Positions 45,465-53,973 of a stretch of 64,000 bases of DNA are shown one piece after another; within the stretch, counting starts at the first letter, position 1, and each line of letters opens with the position of its first letter. Below the pieces are notes generated by a model. The model was not told where the DNA came from, searched no databases, and was given only the letters and a program-made list of their open reading frames with translations. Source of the stretch: Dendrophyllia cribrosa (taxonomy: Eukaryota; Cnidaria; Anthozoa; Scleractinia; Dendrophylliidae); contig JAJLRJ010000009.1 of the NCBI GenBank assembly GCA_024195265.1, positions 14,150,291 through 14,214,290 of the forward strand. Direction: 5' to 3'. Both the position numbers and the translations under genes were made by a program.

Positions 45465-45866
45465 TTATATTTTAGGATTTGAAATAAGACAATATAATAC
45501 ACCACTTATTTGGCCCATTATTGGAGATCTTTTTACTTTCTTTGGCATTGAAAGGAAGCAATATGTGTATCCAGGCCCCATTTCATAGTCATTATAAAAT
45601 CTTCCAAATGCATCATGAAAAATAGCATGTTTAATTAAAAATTGGTAATTGGTATTTAGAGTACAAGAACCTGGTCCTATTAATCCAATGTCAGGGTGTT
45701 TTTCTAATATTTGGTTAAATAATATTGGCTTATTCAAATAGTTAACGTACAAAAATTGATATATTAAAGCCGATTTTAATATTTCATCTTTAGTATTAGG
45801 ATGTAGGTTTTTTTGGGTTGTGAAAAATTTATTACAAAAATTAATTGACTGTGCAAGAATTGACAT
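45465..45866 (-). CDS. Conserved-looking viral protein of unknown function, 133 aa
   Basis: An intact ORF whose ATG directly follows TATATAA on the minus strand, as for the fibre and penton-like genes. The central part has a GPGSC...FHDAFG...YNDYEMGPGYTYCF pattern with a repeated GPG and several aromatic residues. There is no signal peptide or clear TM segment. I do not recognise the family. It lies between the two-TM protein and the fibre-like gene on the same strand and is probably transcribed with the late set. Confidence 0.6.
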   Translation of the reverse strand: MSILAQSINFCNKFFTTQKNLHPNTKDEILKSALIYQFLYVNYLNKPILFNQILEKHPDIGLIGPGSCTLNTNYQFLIKHAIFHDAFGRFYNDYEMGPGYTYCFLSMPKKVKRSPIMGQISGVLYCLISNPKI

Positions 45867-45898
45867 TTATATATATCAATATATTAGATAATTATATA

Positions 45899-48052
45899 TT
45901 AAAACTCTTGAAAAAGTACACTGATATGGCAATTATAAGGTGCATATGTAATATGATCAATTGATAGTAATTTGATTCGTACAACTGTATCTTCATTGAA
46001 ATTGATAACTGATGTTGATATATTGAAAGTGTATAAAATTTTATTTGATGTTTTATTCCAATTTTGGGGTCCAAATGAATAGTTACCGATTAATATAACC
46101 ATTTTTTTGTATCCTTCAGGCGGTTTATCGTCCAATATTATCAACCATAATTTTACTATTTTCAAATTAGTTACCGCAATAAATGATGATGAACCGTTGA
46201 ACATTATATCACGACTGTTCTTATTTTTCATATAATTGCCTAAAAATATGAATTTATTTTTCAGTTTTGGTAAACCAATTAGGTTTCTACCATTTAAATC
46301 AATATCAGTCTCCATAACCATTTTTCCATTTTCAATTACAAAAACAGTATCAAATACATCTGGATCGACACTCGAGACATGTTCTTGAACACCATAAACA
46401 ATTAGATGTGCTTTATTTGTATTTCCTTTTGTTATTCTTCCATGAAGATCTATCATTATATATTCAGGTGGAGAGACCTGCCATTTGTGTAAATGAACAA
46501 TGCTTTTCGTATATCCTTCAGTGTTAAATATTTTTGTTGTTTGCTGCCCAATATTAATGACTGTTGATACAACACTGACAGTTGTTGAACTAATATAAGC
46601 TTTATCTGGAACGAAAAACTCAATCACCATAGTGTACTCACCTTGAGAAAGATTTAGTGCATTAAAACCTATCCTTGACGCGAAGTCATCGTTATTGTCT
46701 GTCGTAAGAGTTATATCATAGGCTTTCTTGTTAATTTTGTGTGGACTGGATACAAAATCGATAATACCATTAACAACAATATTACTCTCCGACGAGCTCT
46801 GATTAACATCTTCCATCATGTATCTAAAAACATCTTTTTTAGCTGTAGAGGTATTTATATGTGACTTGTTTACATAACTCTTATAATCATCCGTTATTCG
46901 TGTGTACAAGTTTGTATTAGAATCATTGAGTTCGGTGTTGAAGAATGAAACATTGACGGCAGCACCATTCTCATTTGGTAAAGGTGTTGCTAAATTAGTA
47001 ATTTTATTACTTTGCATATCAAGATCATTTTCCACTTTTTTATCGAGTTTCGATGTTCCTAAAAAAGCTAGAGCAGTAACGTTCTGTTCGATTTTCGTGA
47101 TGTTGTCACCGTATAATCTATCAACATATTCTTTATTTACCGCATGATCAACTTCTGTTGGATCTTTTACATTATAAATAGTATTTGATCCCATATCTAG
47201 ACTAGTTTCCATTGGAAAAGTTTCTTTACGACTGAGAAAAATGTTTTTTACATCATTATAAGATACAAGATTGTTATAATTTGCTGCTAATTCAAGATAT
47301 GTCTGTTGTTTTGATTTCACAATATTATAAAGTTCTTTCAGATCAATATTTTTCAAAATCTCGTGTGTGTGTGAAGGATCGGTATTAGGATGATATTTTT
47401 TCAAAGTAACCATGTTTACACTACTTAAATCATTGGATTCATCGGTTATTACATTTACGATTTTCTTATTCTTCGCATCGTATTGTTGACCATCATAATT
47501 TAAAAAATGTGTCTTCCCATGATAAAAAGGGAAAGCATCGTTATCACCAGCTGCTTGAACATTTAATATAGAATGATAATTGGCATCCATGTGATCAGTC
47601 AATACTATTCTTTCATTTTTCATATATGCATCTGTAATGTTTGCTTTGTTATTGACCTGATTTTTGAGAGTTATCGAATTAACAGCAGCCAGGTCATTAT
47701 TCAAATCAGCGTCCATGTTTGTGATTAATTTTCTATCCATATCAATCTCACCGGGTAGAATTAGTTTATGTCCCCTCAAATCAAGATCTCCAGTCATATG
47801 AGATGATCCGTCAACCTGAAGAGAATCAGCCCTCAGTTGAATCAGTTTGTTTTCCAAACTTGTTCCAAGCGTGTCAACCTGATGCTTTGTGATCACGTCG
47901 TTATTGTTAATAGCTTCTGCAACATTTGTCAATCTTTTATTCTGAATATCATAATTTCCGTCATCTGTTAATACAAACCCGACACCAGGTAATCCCCGTT
48001 GAGATTGATTATTAAATGTTGATTCAGGTAAACGTCCGTTTGAGTAACTCAT
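45899..48052 (-). CDS. Fibre/tail-fibre-like protein, 717 aa
   Basis: The N-terminal 350 residues contain at least six copies of a module of the type (N/M)-xx-(K/N)-I-x-N-(V/M/L)-x-x-P/A-x-x-x-x-D/N-A-V-N-x-x-(Y/L)-V-x, for example SNTIYNVKDPTEVDHAVNKEY and SNKITNLATPLPNENGAAVN. This module is typical of phage tail fibres and of trimeric beta-structured attachment shafts. The C-terminal half (about 400-717) is beta-rich with Asn/Thr and ends in a possible knob-like domain. It probably forms trimeric spikes at the capsid vertices, like adenovirus fibre. The start MSYSNGRLPES follows TTATATAA immediately. The ORF is intact. Confidence 0.75.
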   Translation of the reverse strand: MSYSNGRLPESTFNNQSQRGLPGVGFVLTDDGNYDIQNKRLTNVAEAINNNDVITKHQVDTLGTSLENKLIQLRADSLQVDGSSHMTGDLDLRGHKLILPGEIDMDRKLITNMDADLNNDLAAVNSITLKNQVNNKANITDAYMKNERIVLTDHMDANYHSILNVQAAGDNDAFPFYHGKTHFLNYDGQQYDAKNKKIVNVITDESNDLSSVNMVTLKKYHPNTDPSHTHEILKNIDLKELYNIVKSKQQTYLELAANYNNLVSYNDVKNIFLSRKETFPMETSLDMGSNTIYNVKDPTEVDHAVNKEYVDRLYGDNITKIEQNVTALAFLGTSKLDKKVENDLDMQSNKITNLATPLPNENGAAVNVSFFNTELNDSNTNLYTRITDDYKSYVNKSHINTSTAKKDVFRYMMEDVNQSSSESNIVVNGIIDFVSSPHKINKKAYDITLTTDNNDDFASRIGFNALNLSQGEYTMVIEFFVPDKAYISSTTVSVVSTVINIGQQTTKIFNTEGYTKSIVHLHKWQVSPPEYIMIDLHGRITKGNTNKAHLIVYGVQEHVSSVDPDVFDTVFVIENGKMVMETDIDLNGRNLIGLPKLKNKFIFLGNYMKNKNSRDIMFNGSSSFIAVTNLKIVKLWLIILDDKPPEGYKKMVILIGNYSFGPQNWNKTSNKILYTFNISTSVINFNEDTVVRIKLLSIDHITYAPYNCHISVLFQEF

Positions 48053-48079
48053 TTATATAATAACATTATATTACTTTGA

Positions 48080-48715
48080 TTATATTTTTTCATTAAAATT
48101 CTTGGTTGTGAATTTCTTTGGTTTATCAATATATATGAATGAAAATGGTTCTTTAGTTGCTTTATCATATAATTGTTTTGAAATATTGTTTTCACGGCAA
48201 ATTAGACTCTTTTCATTGGTGCTTGGGAATTCGTAAAGACAGAAATGTGAACAGTTCAATCTTATGTCTTTCGGTGTCTTATAATAGCTCTGACTCAAAT
48301 AAATCACACTACAGTTTTTATGTCTCCCTCGTATAAAATAGTCGACTAATGGTTTTTGGTTTTTATCACATACGAAATCGTCGAATATCACTATTTTCTG
48401 ACTTTCATTATCAATATCATTTACAGGAATAATTTGATCATTGCTTGCTTCAATAACATTATAACCAGCTTCATCACTTATTGGCTGGAATATATCCATA
48501 AGATTCTGATACTTGGACTGCTCTAAGTTTTTCGCATACAGGTATATTTTATCAAAGTACAATAAATTGTAAATCATATGCATAAGTGTATTTGTTTTTC
48601 CCGAACCACTTGGGCCGCAAACCAACATCCTAAATGATTGATCTGGCATGAAATCATATAACTGTCTAAAGTTCGAGACCATATCGTCTTCAATATCGTA
48701 ATTTGGTATTATCAT
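48080..48715 (-). CDS. A32/FtsK-type genome packaging ATPase, 211 aa
   Basis: Walker A is GPSGSGKT at about residues 34-41, Walker B is KIVIFDDFV at about 107-115, and a sensor region YLSQSYYKTP follows. These are the marks of the HerA/FtsK ATPases that pump DNA into Polinton, poxvirus and other double-jelly-roll capsids. The frame extends 39 codons further upstream, but that part encodes only a CYTP repeat made by 12-bp repeats. I chose the ATG at 48715, where the conserved N-terminus (MIIPNYDIEDDM) starts. It is intact and divergently transcribed from the gene at 48862. Confidence 0.88.
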   Translation of the reverse strand: MIIPNYDIEDDMVSNFRQLYDFMPDQSFRMLVCGPSGSGKTNTLMHMIYNLLYFDKIYLYAKNLEQSKYQNLMDIFQPISDEAGYNVIEASNDQIIPVNDIDNESQKIVIFDDFVCDKNQKPLVDYFIRGRHKNCSVIYLSQSYYKTPKDIRLNCSHFCLYEFPSTNEKSLICRENNISKQLYDKATKEPFSFIYIDKPKKFTTKNFNEKI

Positions 48716-48742
48716 TATATAATATGGGTATATTATTTCAAT

Positions 48743-48801
48743 ACAACATGGTGTGTAACACGGTGTGTAACACGGTGTATAACACGGTGTATAACACGGT
48801 G
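48743..48801. promoter_or_regulatory. 12-bp direct repeats in a divergent promoter region
   Basis: GGTGTGTAACAC / GGTGTATAACAC is repeated about four and a half times between the ATPase and the gene at 48862. Each copy contains GTATAAC or GTGTAAC, similar to the TATAAC/TGTAAC motif ahead of other structural genes. It may be a multiplied promoter element or simple slippage. Confidence 0.5.
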
Positions 48802-48861
48802 TTAAACGTTGTTTTTTATATATGATTTCCAAATTTTATGTAACCTAATAATATAATAAAA

Positions 48862-49878
48862 ATGAGTTTACTTAAATGGAAAGAACTTGCAAAGAGTAAA
48901 TCTCTATTAGGTAATAAGATTAATCTTGTACATGATGCAATCACAAAACATAATCTTAGTCATAAGATAAGTCAAGAGTCATTGGCTAAGGTATTCAAAC
49001 CTGTGACTAGTAAATTAGATGATGTTATCGACAGTAATGTAGATTTAAGGGTACCCATAAGAAAGAAAAGAGCACCTAAAAAAGCTGATCAAGGTATTGA
49101 TTATATGCCTGAAGTTGACCCTTTCGAAGACATGCAAGTTGATGATTTATTTGGTGATTATGTCCCACCAAATCAAAATAAACAAATTGTACCTAAACCA
49201 CCTACTTATGAAGAATCTTTACAAGATCTTATGGAAGGAAATAAGAATATTTATGTTGATCCTCAGTACTTTGGTGATGAACCTGATGAATTACCACCAG
49301 AATATGATGACGACGATGAGATCGATTATGGATTAGATAATGAAGATATAAGTAATGAGATTTTGAATGATATTGGTATTACGGATTATGAAAATGTGGA
49401 AATGAGGTTAAATCAACCAGAAATGACACATAAAAAGACTAAGGCCTATCTTAATAAGATTATAAATGATGCAAAATCAAAAAGGAGTCAATTAAGTGGT
49501 TATAAGTCACATGTTACAAAACAGTTCAAAAGTGGGGCTATATCAGAAGCTGAGAGACAAATGCGAAACAAAAGAATAGACAATGCAAGAGTTACTTTAA
49601 ATGAATACATAAAACATTATAATACTAAATTGGAAACAATAAAAGGTTCTGGAATCCAGAGTCGGGGAAAAAAACAGAGAGGTGGAAATATTATGTTTTT
49701 TAATGATGTAAAGCAGCTTTTAAAAAAATTGGAATTGATTATTGGTGAAAGATTGGCAGGGAATACCAGCATTGAGATGCGAAATATGGGAGTTACTATA
49801 TTGGACACATTATTGAAAATGTCGAAAATCAATAGGTCACAATATAGTAAATTGTATAGTCAATATTTCAAAATATAA
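48862..49878 (+). CDS. Structural-type protein with two PPxY motifs, 338 aa
   Basis: The N-terminal part is basic (RKKRAPKK at 67-74, a likely nuclear signal). The middle is very acidic and carries KPPTYEESL (PPTY at 113-116) and LPPEYDDDD (PPEY at 145-148). The C-terminal half is helical and basic with IKGSGIQSRG at about 262-271. PPxY motifs recruit NEDD4-type ubiquitin ligases in retroviral Gag and adenovirus pVI, so a role in trafficking or release is an inference. IKGSG matches the adenovirus protease consensus (M/I/L)xGx-G. It is intact and preceded by TTATGTAACCTAATAATATA. The family is unknown to me; it is possibly a minor capsid or core protein. Confidence 0.65.
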   Translation: MSLLKWKELAKSKSLLGNKINLVHDAITKHNLSHKISQESLAKVFKPVTSKLDDVIDSNVDLRVPIRKKRAPKKADQGIDYMPEVDPFEDMQVDDLFGDYVPPNQNKQIVPKPPTYEESLQDLMEGNKNIYVDPQYFGDEPDELPPEYDDDDEIDYGLDNEDISNEILNDIGITDYENVEMRLNQPEMTHKKTKAYLNKIINDAKSKRSQLSGYKSHVTKQFKSGAISEAERQMRNKRIDNARVTLNEYIKHYNTKLETIKGSGIQSRGKKQRGGNIMFFNDVKQLLKKLELIIGERLAGNTSIEMRNMGVTILDTLLKMSKINRSQYSKLYSQYFKI

Positions 49879-49900
49879 TTTATGTAACTTTATTATATAA
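49877..49900 (+). promoter_or_regulatory. Structural-gene upstream motif, representative
   Basis: TTTATGTAACTTTATTATATAA abuts the ATG. Similar blocks with (T/A)TATAAC or TGTAAC followed by TAATAATATA abut or nearly abut the starts at 48862, 50665, 51135, 52523 and 53812. TATATAAATG also occurs at the minus-strand starts 48052 and 45866. Confidence 0.55.
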
Positions 49901-50647
49901 ATGGAACGAGAGATAGTTTTATCATCTTATAGTGTAAAAAATCAAGGGAATAATAAACCTGAAGATTTCACAACAAAATTTACTAGACCAATGATATTGG
50001 ATAGTAATTCTCAATATGTGATCGGCCTTAACCGAATTATCAATATGAGTTTTACATGGTTTAATGTTAATGCTGGATACAATAATCAATTAATTAAATT
50101 TAGCTCTGATAGTGGTTCAACATTTAACAACATCACCTTTCCAGCCGGAGTATGGAATTATACAGACTTCAATACATATATCAAGGATATAACGAAGACT
50201 GGTGATACGTATCCTATCACTCTTGAATTCGATAATACAACATTTAGGGTTACGATTACATTGACTCAGAATTATCAGCTTGATTTGACGCATTCCAATT
50301 TTAATGATCTAATCGGGTTTGATAAGACAGTATTATCTAATGAAACAAATATAGGGCCGAAAGTGCCCAATCTCAGTCAAGACACAGATATCCTGAATAT
50401 CCATTGTAACCTAATAAACGACAGTCTTGTCGACGGTCAAGATACAGACATCATTTATTCCCTCTCGACCAGTGTACTCCAACCTAGTTACTCCTTTACC
50501 CTCGAACCACGAAGAGTCACATTCAATCCAGTCAATAAGAATAATATTAGTAGTATCAGGGTATACATTACTGATGGAAAAAGAAGATTAGTTGACCTGA
50601 ATGGAGCAGATACATCTTTCTCACTAATTCTGAAAAGTATAGAATAA
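49901..50647 (+). CDS. Penton-like minor capsid protein, 248 aa
   Basis: Beta-rich throughout. It starts MEREIVLSSYSVKNQ, has ITFPAGVWNYTDFNTYI in the middle and a conserved-looking C-terminal block (YSFTLEPRRVTFNPVNKNNISSIRVYITD). Size, composition and position next to the major capsid gene match the single jelly-roll penton protein of Polintons and adintoviruses, which closes the five-fold vertices. The ATG follows TTATATAA directly. It is intact and 22 bp after the preceding gene. Confidence 0.7.
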   Translation: MEREIVLSSYSVKNQGNNKPEDFTTKFTRPMILDSNSQYVIGLNRIINMSFTWFNVNAGYNNQLIKFSSDSGSTFNNITFPAGVWNYTDFNTYIKDITKTGDTYPITLEFDNTTFRVTITLTQNYQLDLTHSNFNDLIGFDKTVLSNETNIGPKVPNLSQDTDILNIHCNLINDSLVDGQDTDIIYSLSTSVLQPSYSFTLEPRRVTFNPVNKNNISSIRVYITDGKRRLVDLNGADTSFSLILKSIE

Positions 50648-50664
50648 TATAACATAATAGTATA

Positions 50665-51084
50665 ATGAAACCGTATGAATTCAAAAGATTTTACCATCCA
50701 AAACTTGGTAAATTTGTATACAGACACAAAGGATCGGGAATTATCGTTGATAATATTTTCAAACCGTTGAAGAGTGTTGCATCATCTGTTTTCAAGAAAT
50801 TTGCTAAGCCAATAGCAAAGAAGGCGTTAGAATCGGGGATATCCCATGCAGGTGAGCGACTGGGTAAGGCGGTATCTCAAAAATCTGGTGATTTGATAAT
50901 GAAAAGATTGACAAATTTGAGAAAAGGAGCTACAAGACAAACAGCAATTGTTCCATCCTCACCCATTAAACAGCTGCAGCAACATTATCAGCCAAAACTA
51001 GATCAAGAAAGTACTGATATGATACTGAATAGACTCATTTCTGGAGATGGTTTGAGGAGAAGACGTAGAGTTAGATTTGTATAG
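50665..51084 (+). CDS. Small basic virion-type protein, 139 aa
   Basis: Starts MKPYEFKRFYHPKLGKFVYRH, followed by GSGIIVDNIFKPLKSV and an amphipathic Lys-rich helix region. It ends ISGDGLRRRRRVRFV. ISGDG fits the adenain-type cleavage pattern (M/I/L)xGx-G just before the Arg-rich tail. It could be a pX- or core-like DNA-condensing protein, or a pVI-type peptide. It is intact, 17 bp after the penton-like gene, with its own TATAACATAATAGTATA upstream. Confidence 0.6.
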   Translation: MKPYEFKRFYHPKLGKFVYRHKGSGIIVDNIFKPLKSVASSVFKKFAKPIAKKALESGISHAGERLGKAVSQKSGDLIMKRLTNLRKGATRQTAIVPSSPIKQLQQHYQPKLDQESTDMILNRLISGDGLRRRRRVRFV

Positions 51085-51134
51085 AATCAATGAATATATT
51101 TTTTAATTGTTAAAATTATATAACATAATAATAT

Positions 51135-52421
51135 ATGTCTTTTAGAACAGATAATTTTCTTCAAAGAAATGAGTTGGTGCGATTCCAACTCGATGATGTA
51201 ATCAGGTCTCCAGCTAACGGTCAACACCAAACGAAAAATGGTTATAAATTTACAATTAATGATCGATCGAGTTTCTACGATTGGTACAATGCCTATATTG
51301 AAGTCCAATTCCAACTACAGAAATTAGCAGACGGAGTAGGATATGCTGCTGCTGATCGAATAACGGTAATTAATGGAGGGCATTCCTTAATTGACCACAT
51401 AATGATTAAATCTGCAGGAAAAATAGTTTATGACACTGACAATCTCCATAAAGTCACTTTTGTTAAAAACCTGCTAGAGTATTCTGATGATTACAGTAGA
51501 TCAGTTGCTAAAAACAGTTTCTGGTATTTGGACACGAATGCTACAACAGCTGCGAATAACACAGGATTTGAAGCTCGCAGGTTGCAAACTCAAGCACTTC
51601 GAGACAATGGGGCTGGTGGTGCTAAAAACATTAATGTGATTATACCATTGAACAGGTTCTCATTTTTTGAAGAACTTGAAGATAAGATGCTTGTACCAAT
51701 GCAAATACAATTTAACATTGAGCTACAAAACGATGGTGAACTCATTCACATGGCTAATGGAACTGATGCTGGAAGAATTGTTGTTAACAGGTTTTTGCTC
51801 TGGGTGCCAAAACTAACTCCAAAGGATTCATTGTATGACAATTTCGTTAGTTCATTTCTTAAAGAAACTCAGTGGAAATATTTAAGGGAAATGTACGAAG
51901 CATCAGCTCCTACACAATCATCAGGATTTTTCCAGATTTCAAGCAGTATTGACAATGTCAAACACATTTTTGTTTACTTGAAAAGAACAAACCCGCCTAA
52001 TGATGCAGTTGAAGAAGACAGTCCTTATCTAATGGACACTTTTAAACTTAATGTTGCTGATAATCACTCTTCCCTTTTAAACTGTAGACTAGAATATGGA
52101 AATGGAGTCTTTTATCCAGAAACAGAGTATGATACAGAATCAAAAGTGAGAATCTTTAACGATTTGATGTCATATACTATGCGGAAAAATGACTATAACA
52201 GCGGAACTCAGCTGAACTTAGCAAACTATAGTTCTCTGTATGGGTTGATTTACTTTAATCTTACGTATCAAACTGAAAAAATAACAAGAGATCCGAAACA
52301 GCTAATCTTCAGGTATAGACTAAGCCAGAATGCAGCTGCAAACTTCAATGTTCATGCTGTAGTCCTATATGAAGAATCTGTTGTCATTGACAAGGTGGGT
52401 AATGAATTGGTTATAGTGTAA
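51135..52421 (+). CDS. Major capsid protein (double jelly-roll, hexon-like), 428 aa
   Basis: Start MSFRTDNFLQRNELVRF. The N-terminal jelly roll contains YKFTINDRSSFYDWYNAYIEVQF (about 37-60) and INGGHSLIDHIMIKSAGKIVY. NVIIPLNRFSFFEELEDKML at about 169-188 and IELQND are typical of Polinton capsid proteins. The second jelly roll (about 230-428) ends in YRLSQNAAANFNVHAVVLYEE. The length is close to that of adintovirus/Polinton capsid proteins, shorter than adenovirus hexon. The protein would form trimers that build the icosahedral shell. It is intact and preceded by ATTATATAACATAATAATAT touching the ATG. Confidence 0.87.
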   Translation: MSFRTDNFLQRNELVRFQLDDVIRSPANGQHQTKNGYKFTINDRSSFYDWYNAYIEVQFQLQKLADGVGYAAADRITVINGGHSLIDHIMIKSAGKIVYDTDNLHKVTFVKNLLEYSDDYSRSVAKNSFWYLDTNATTAANNTGFEARRLQTQALRDNGAGGAKNINVIIPLNRFSFFEELEDKMLVPMQIQFNIELQNDGELIHMANGTDAGRIVVNRFLLWVPKLTPKDSLYDNFVSSFLKETQWKYLREMYEASAPTQSSGFFQISSSIDNVKHIFVYLKRTNPPNDAVEEDSPYLMDTFKLNVADNHSSLLNCRLEYGNGVFYPETEYDTESKVRIFNDLMSYTMRKNDYNSGTQLNLANYSSLYGLIYFNLTYQTEKITRDPKQLIFRYRLSQNAAANFNVHAVVLYEESVVIDKVGNELVIV

Positions 52422-52522
52422 AATTGTATAATAAGTAATGTATTACTAATAAAAATAAATATCCTTATTTCATATATGTTTTATAACTGGAAAAATTATA
52501 TAACATATATTATATACAGCAA

Positions 52523-53371
52523 ATGACTCAGCTTTTTGAAATCAAAGTAAATTTGTCTGACAATCAAAAGAAGAATCTTAGCAATGCTTTCAAAAAAAGG
52601 GAAACTATTGTTCTCAGACTATCAAATGAATCTCTGAACGGAAATGATATTCTATATGTACCAGCAATGGTAAAGAAGAGATTGGAGAAGAATCGTATGA
52701 TGAATAAGGGTATGGATATCAAACTTGTTAAAAGTAATATCAGAAAACAGGTTGGAGGTAGTCTACTAACTTCTATCTTAAGTATTGGAAAGACACTAGC
52801 ACCAACTATAGGTAAAACCCTTGGGCTATCAGCTCTTGCTGGATTGGCTTCAGAAGGTGCTTCTCAGATTGTGAAATCAATATCTGGCAAAGGCGTACAG
52901 TCGGGTGGTTTTCTCGTACCACAAGACAAAATTAATAAGCTGATAGAATATAAGCATCTTTTATCGACGAAACAAAAACAGGATATATTGAATGCCCTTC
53001 AATCAGGTTCAGGTGTTCATGTAAAACCAACAAAAACACAATCAGGTGGATTTTTAGGCACTCTGTTGGCAAGCATTGGTGTTCCACTCCTTCTAAATGC
53101 TTTGACTGGTAAAACTGGTAGTGGGGCTCCACGAATGGGAATTAGTAAGAAAAAAAGGGGTAAGGGAGCTCCGAGAATTGGTGCATACAGACAACCACCT
53201 CCATTTATAGGTACATGGGATAATCCAATTGGTATGGGGATTAAAAAAAAAACTACCAAAAAAAACAAGTCGGGAGAAGGCATACTATTAGGGAAAAACA
53301 GCCCATTCAATGGCATACCACTACTAGGGGCAATACTGGAAAACCAAAATTCCATAAAGATATCCCGTTAA
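52523..53371 (+). CDS. pVI-like minor capsid protein, 282 aa
   Basis: The N-terminal 70 residues (MTQLFEIKVNLSDNQKKNLSNAF, LRLSNESLNGND) look like a folded domain. Then come Gly-rich hydrophobic stretches (GGSLLTSILSIGKTLAPTIG, GGFLGTLLASIGVPLLLNAL) and Lys-rich segments with repeated GAPR. ISGKG at about 118-122 matches the adenain-type cleavage pattern. Hydrophobic segments released by the protease would suit a membrane-disrupting minor capsid protein such as adenovirus pVI. The C-terminal region overlaps the protease frame; a shift at the GGGG run (53327-53330) may have replaced the original ending. A noncanonical 95-bp AT-rich leader precedes it. Confidence 0.65.
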   Translation: MTQLFEIKVNLSDNQKKNLSNAFKKRETIVLRLSNESLNGNDILYVPAMVKKRLEKNRMMNKGMDIKLVKSNIRKQVGGSLLTSILSIGKTLAPTIGKTLGLSALAGLASEGASQIVKSISGKGVQSGGFLVPQDKINKLIEYKHLLSTKQKQDILNALQSGSGVHVKPTKTQSGGFLGTLLASIGVPLLLNALTGKTGSGAPRMGISKKKRGKGAPRIGAYRQPPPFIGTWDNPIGMGIKKKTTKKNKSGEGILLGKNSPFNGIPLLGAILENQNSIKISR

Positions 53372-53799
53372 GTAATCATGATCTAATAAAATGGTGTAGA
53401 TATTTGAACATCCCAATCAAAGATGTTCTATCGAGGGATGAGAAAGTTCCACATAAGCATAAACAGGCGTTATTCATATACAATCTTGAACCCTCATATA
53501 TGAGTGGAAGCCATTGGGTGGCCACATATGTCAAAGACAACGTGATAAATTATTTTGATAGTTTCGGTATGCCTCCATTTCAAGAGATCGTAAATCATAC
53601 AAAAAGAAAGAATTTGATTCTGTTACATCAAAACAACCAAATCCAGAACATAAAAACGACTACATGTGGTTACTTCTGTTTATACTTTCTGAATGAAATG
53701 AATAAAGGGAATTCATATTATAATTTATTGCAAGTATTTGACATATATGATACAATGAAGAATGAGAGATTCCTCGAACATTATTTTAGAAATATCTAA
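53245..53799 (+). CDS. Adenain-type cysteine protease, no ATG start in frame
   Basis: The frame is open from 53245. Conserved sequence begins around 53345 (PLSNHDLIKWCRYL) and shows the catalytic set of adenovirus-like/Ulp1 proteases: His in SGSHWVATY, Asp in INYFDSFGMPP, Cys in TTTCGYFCLYFLNEM. It would mature capsid precursors. No ATG precedes the conserved N-terminus; the first in-frame ATG is just before the catalytic His. The protein must therefore be made by frameshift from the pVI-like ORF, from a lost start, or was originally fused to it and is now separated by a one-base change. The length from 53345 (about 150 aa) is somewhat short for the family. Confidence 0.75.
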   Translation, partial: KKNYQKKQVGRRHTIREKQPIQWHTTTRGNTGKPKFHKDIPLSNHDLIKWCRYLNIPIKDVLSRDEKVPHKHKQALFIYNLEPSYMSGSHWVATYVKDNVINYFDSFGMPPFQEIVNHTKRKNLILLHQNNQIQNIKTTTCGYFCLYFLNEMNKGNSYYNLLQVFDIYDTMKNERFLEHYFRNI

Positions 53800-53811
53800 C
53801 TTATATATATA

Positions 53812-53973
53812 ATGGTAAAATCATATTGTGTTAGACAGAATAAAGTCACTGAATGTGTTCCAGGAAGCGAACGATATGTGAAAACTAAAAATGGTCGAAC
53901 TATGTTGAAATGCACTTGCGCTGAATGTGGTATAACAAAAACCAAATTTATAAAACAAAAACAGGGAAACTAA
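53812..53973 (+). CDS. Small zinc-ribbon protein or N-terminal Zn-ribbon of the PLA2 protein, 53 aa
   Basis: ATG follows TTATATATATA directly. The peptide MVKSYCVRQNKVTEC...CTCAECG has a C-x8-C and CxCxxC arrangement, similar to short DUF5679-type zinc ribbons. The frame ends at 53973 inside an A-rich stretch, where the PLA2 frame is already open, so a one-base change around 53950-53975 probably separates two parts of one gene. This is inferred from continuity of protein-like sequence, not proven. Confidence 0.6.
   Translation: MVKSYCVRQNKVTECVPGSERYVKTKNGRTMLKCTCAECGITKTKFIKQKQGN

Noticed and set aside
46902..47147. Plus-strand 81-aa ORF in the fibre gene
   Set aside because: Antisense shadow of an intact 717-aa ORF.
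48716..48832. N-terminal CYTP repeat as part of the ATPase
   Set aside because: Encoded by 12-bp repeats in the promoter region. The conserved start is at 48715.
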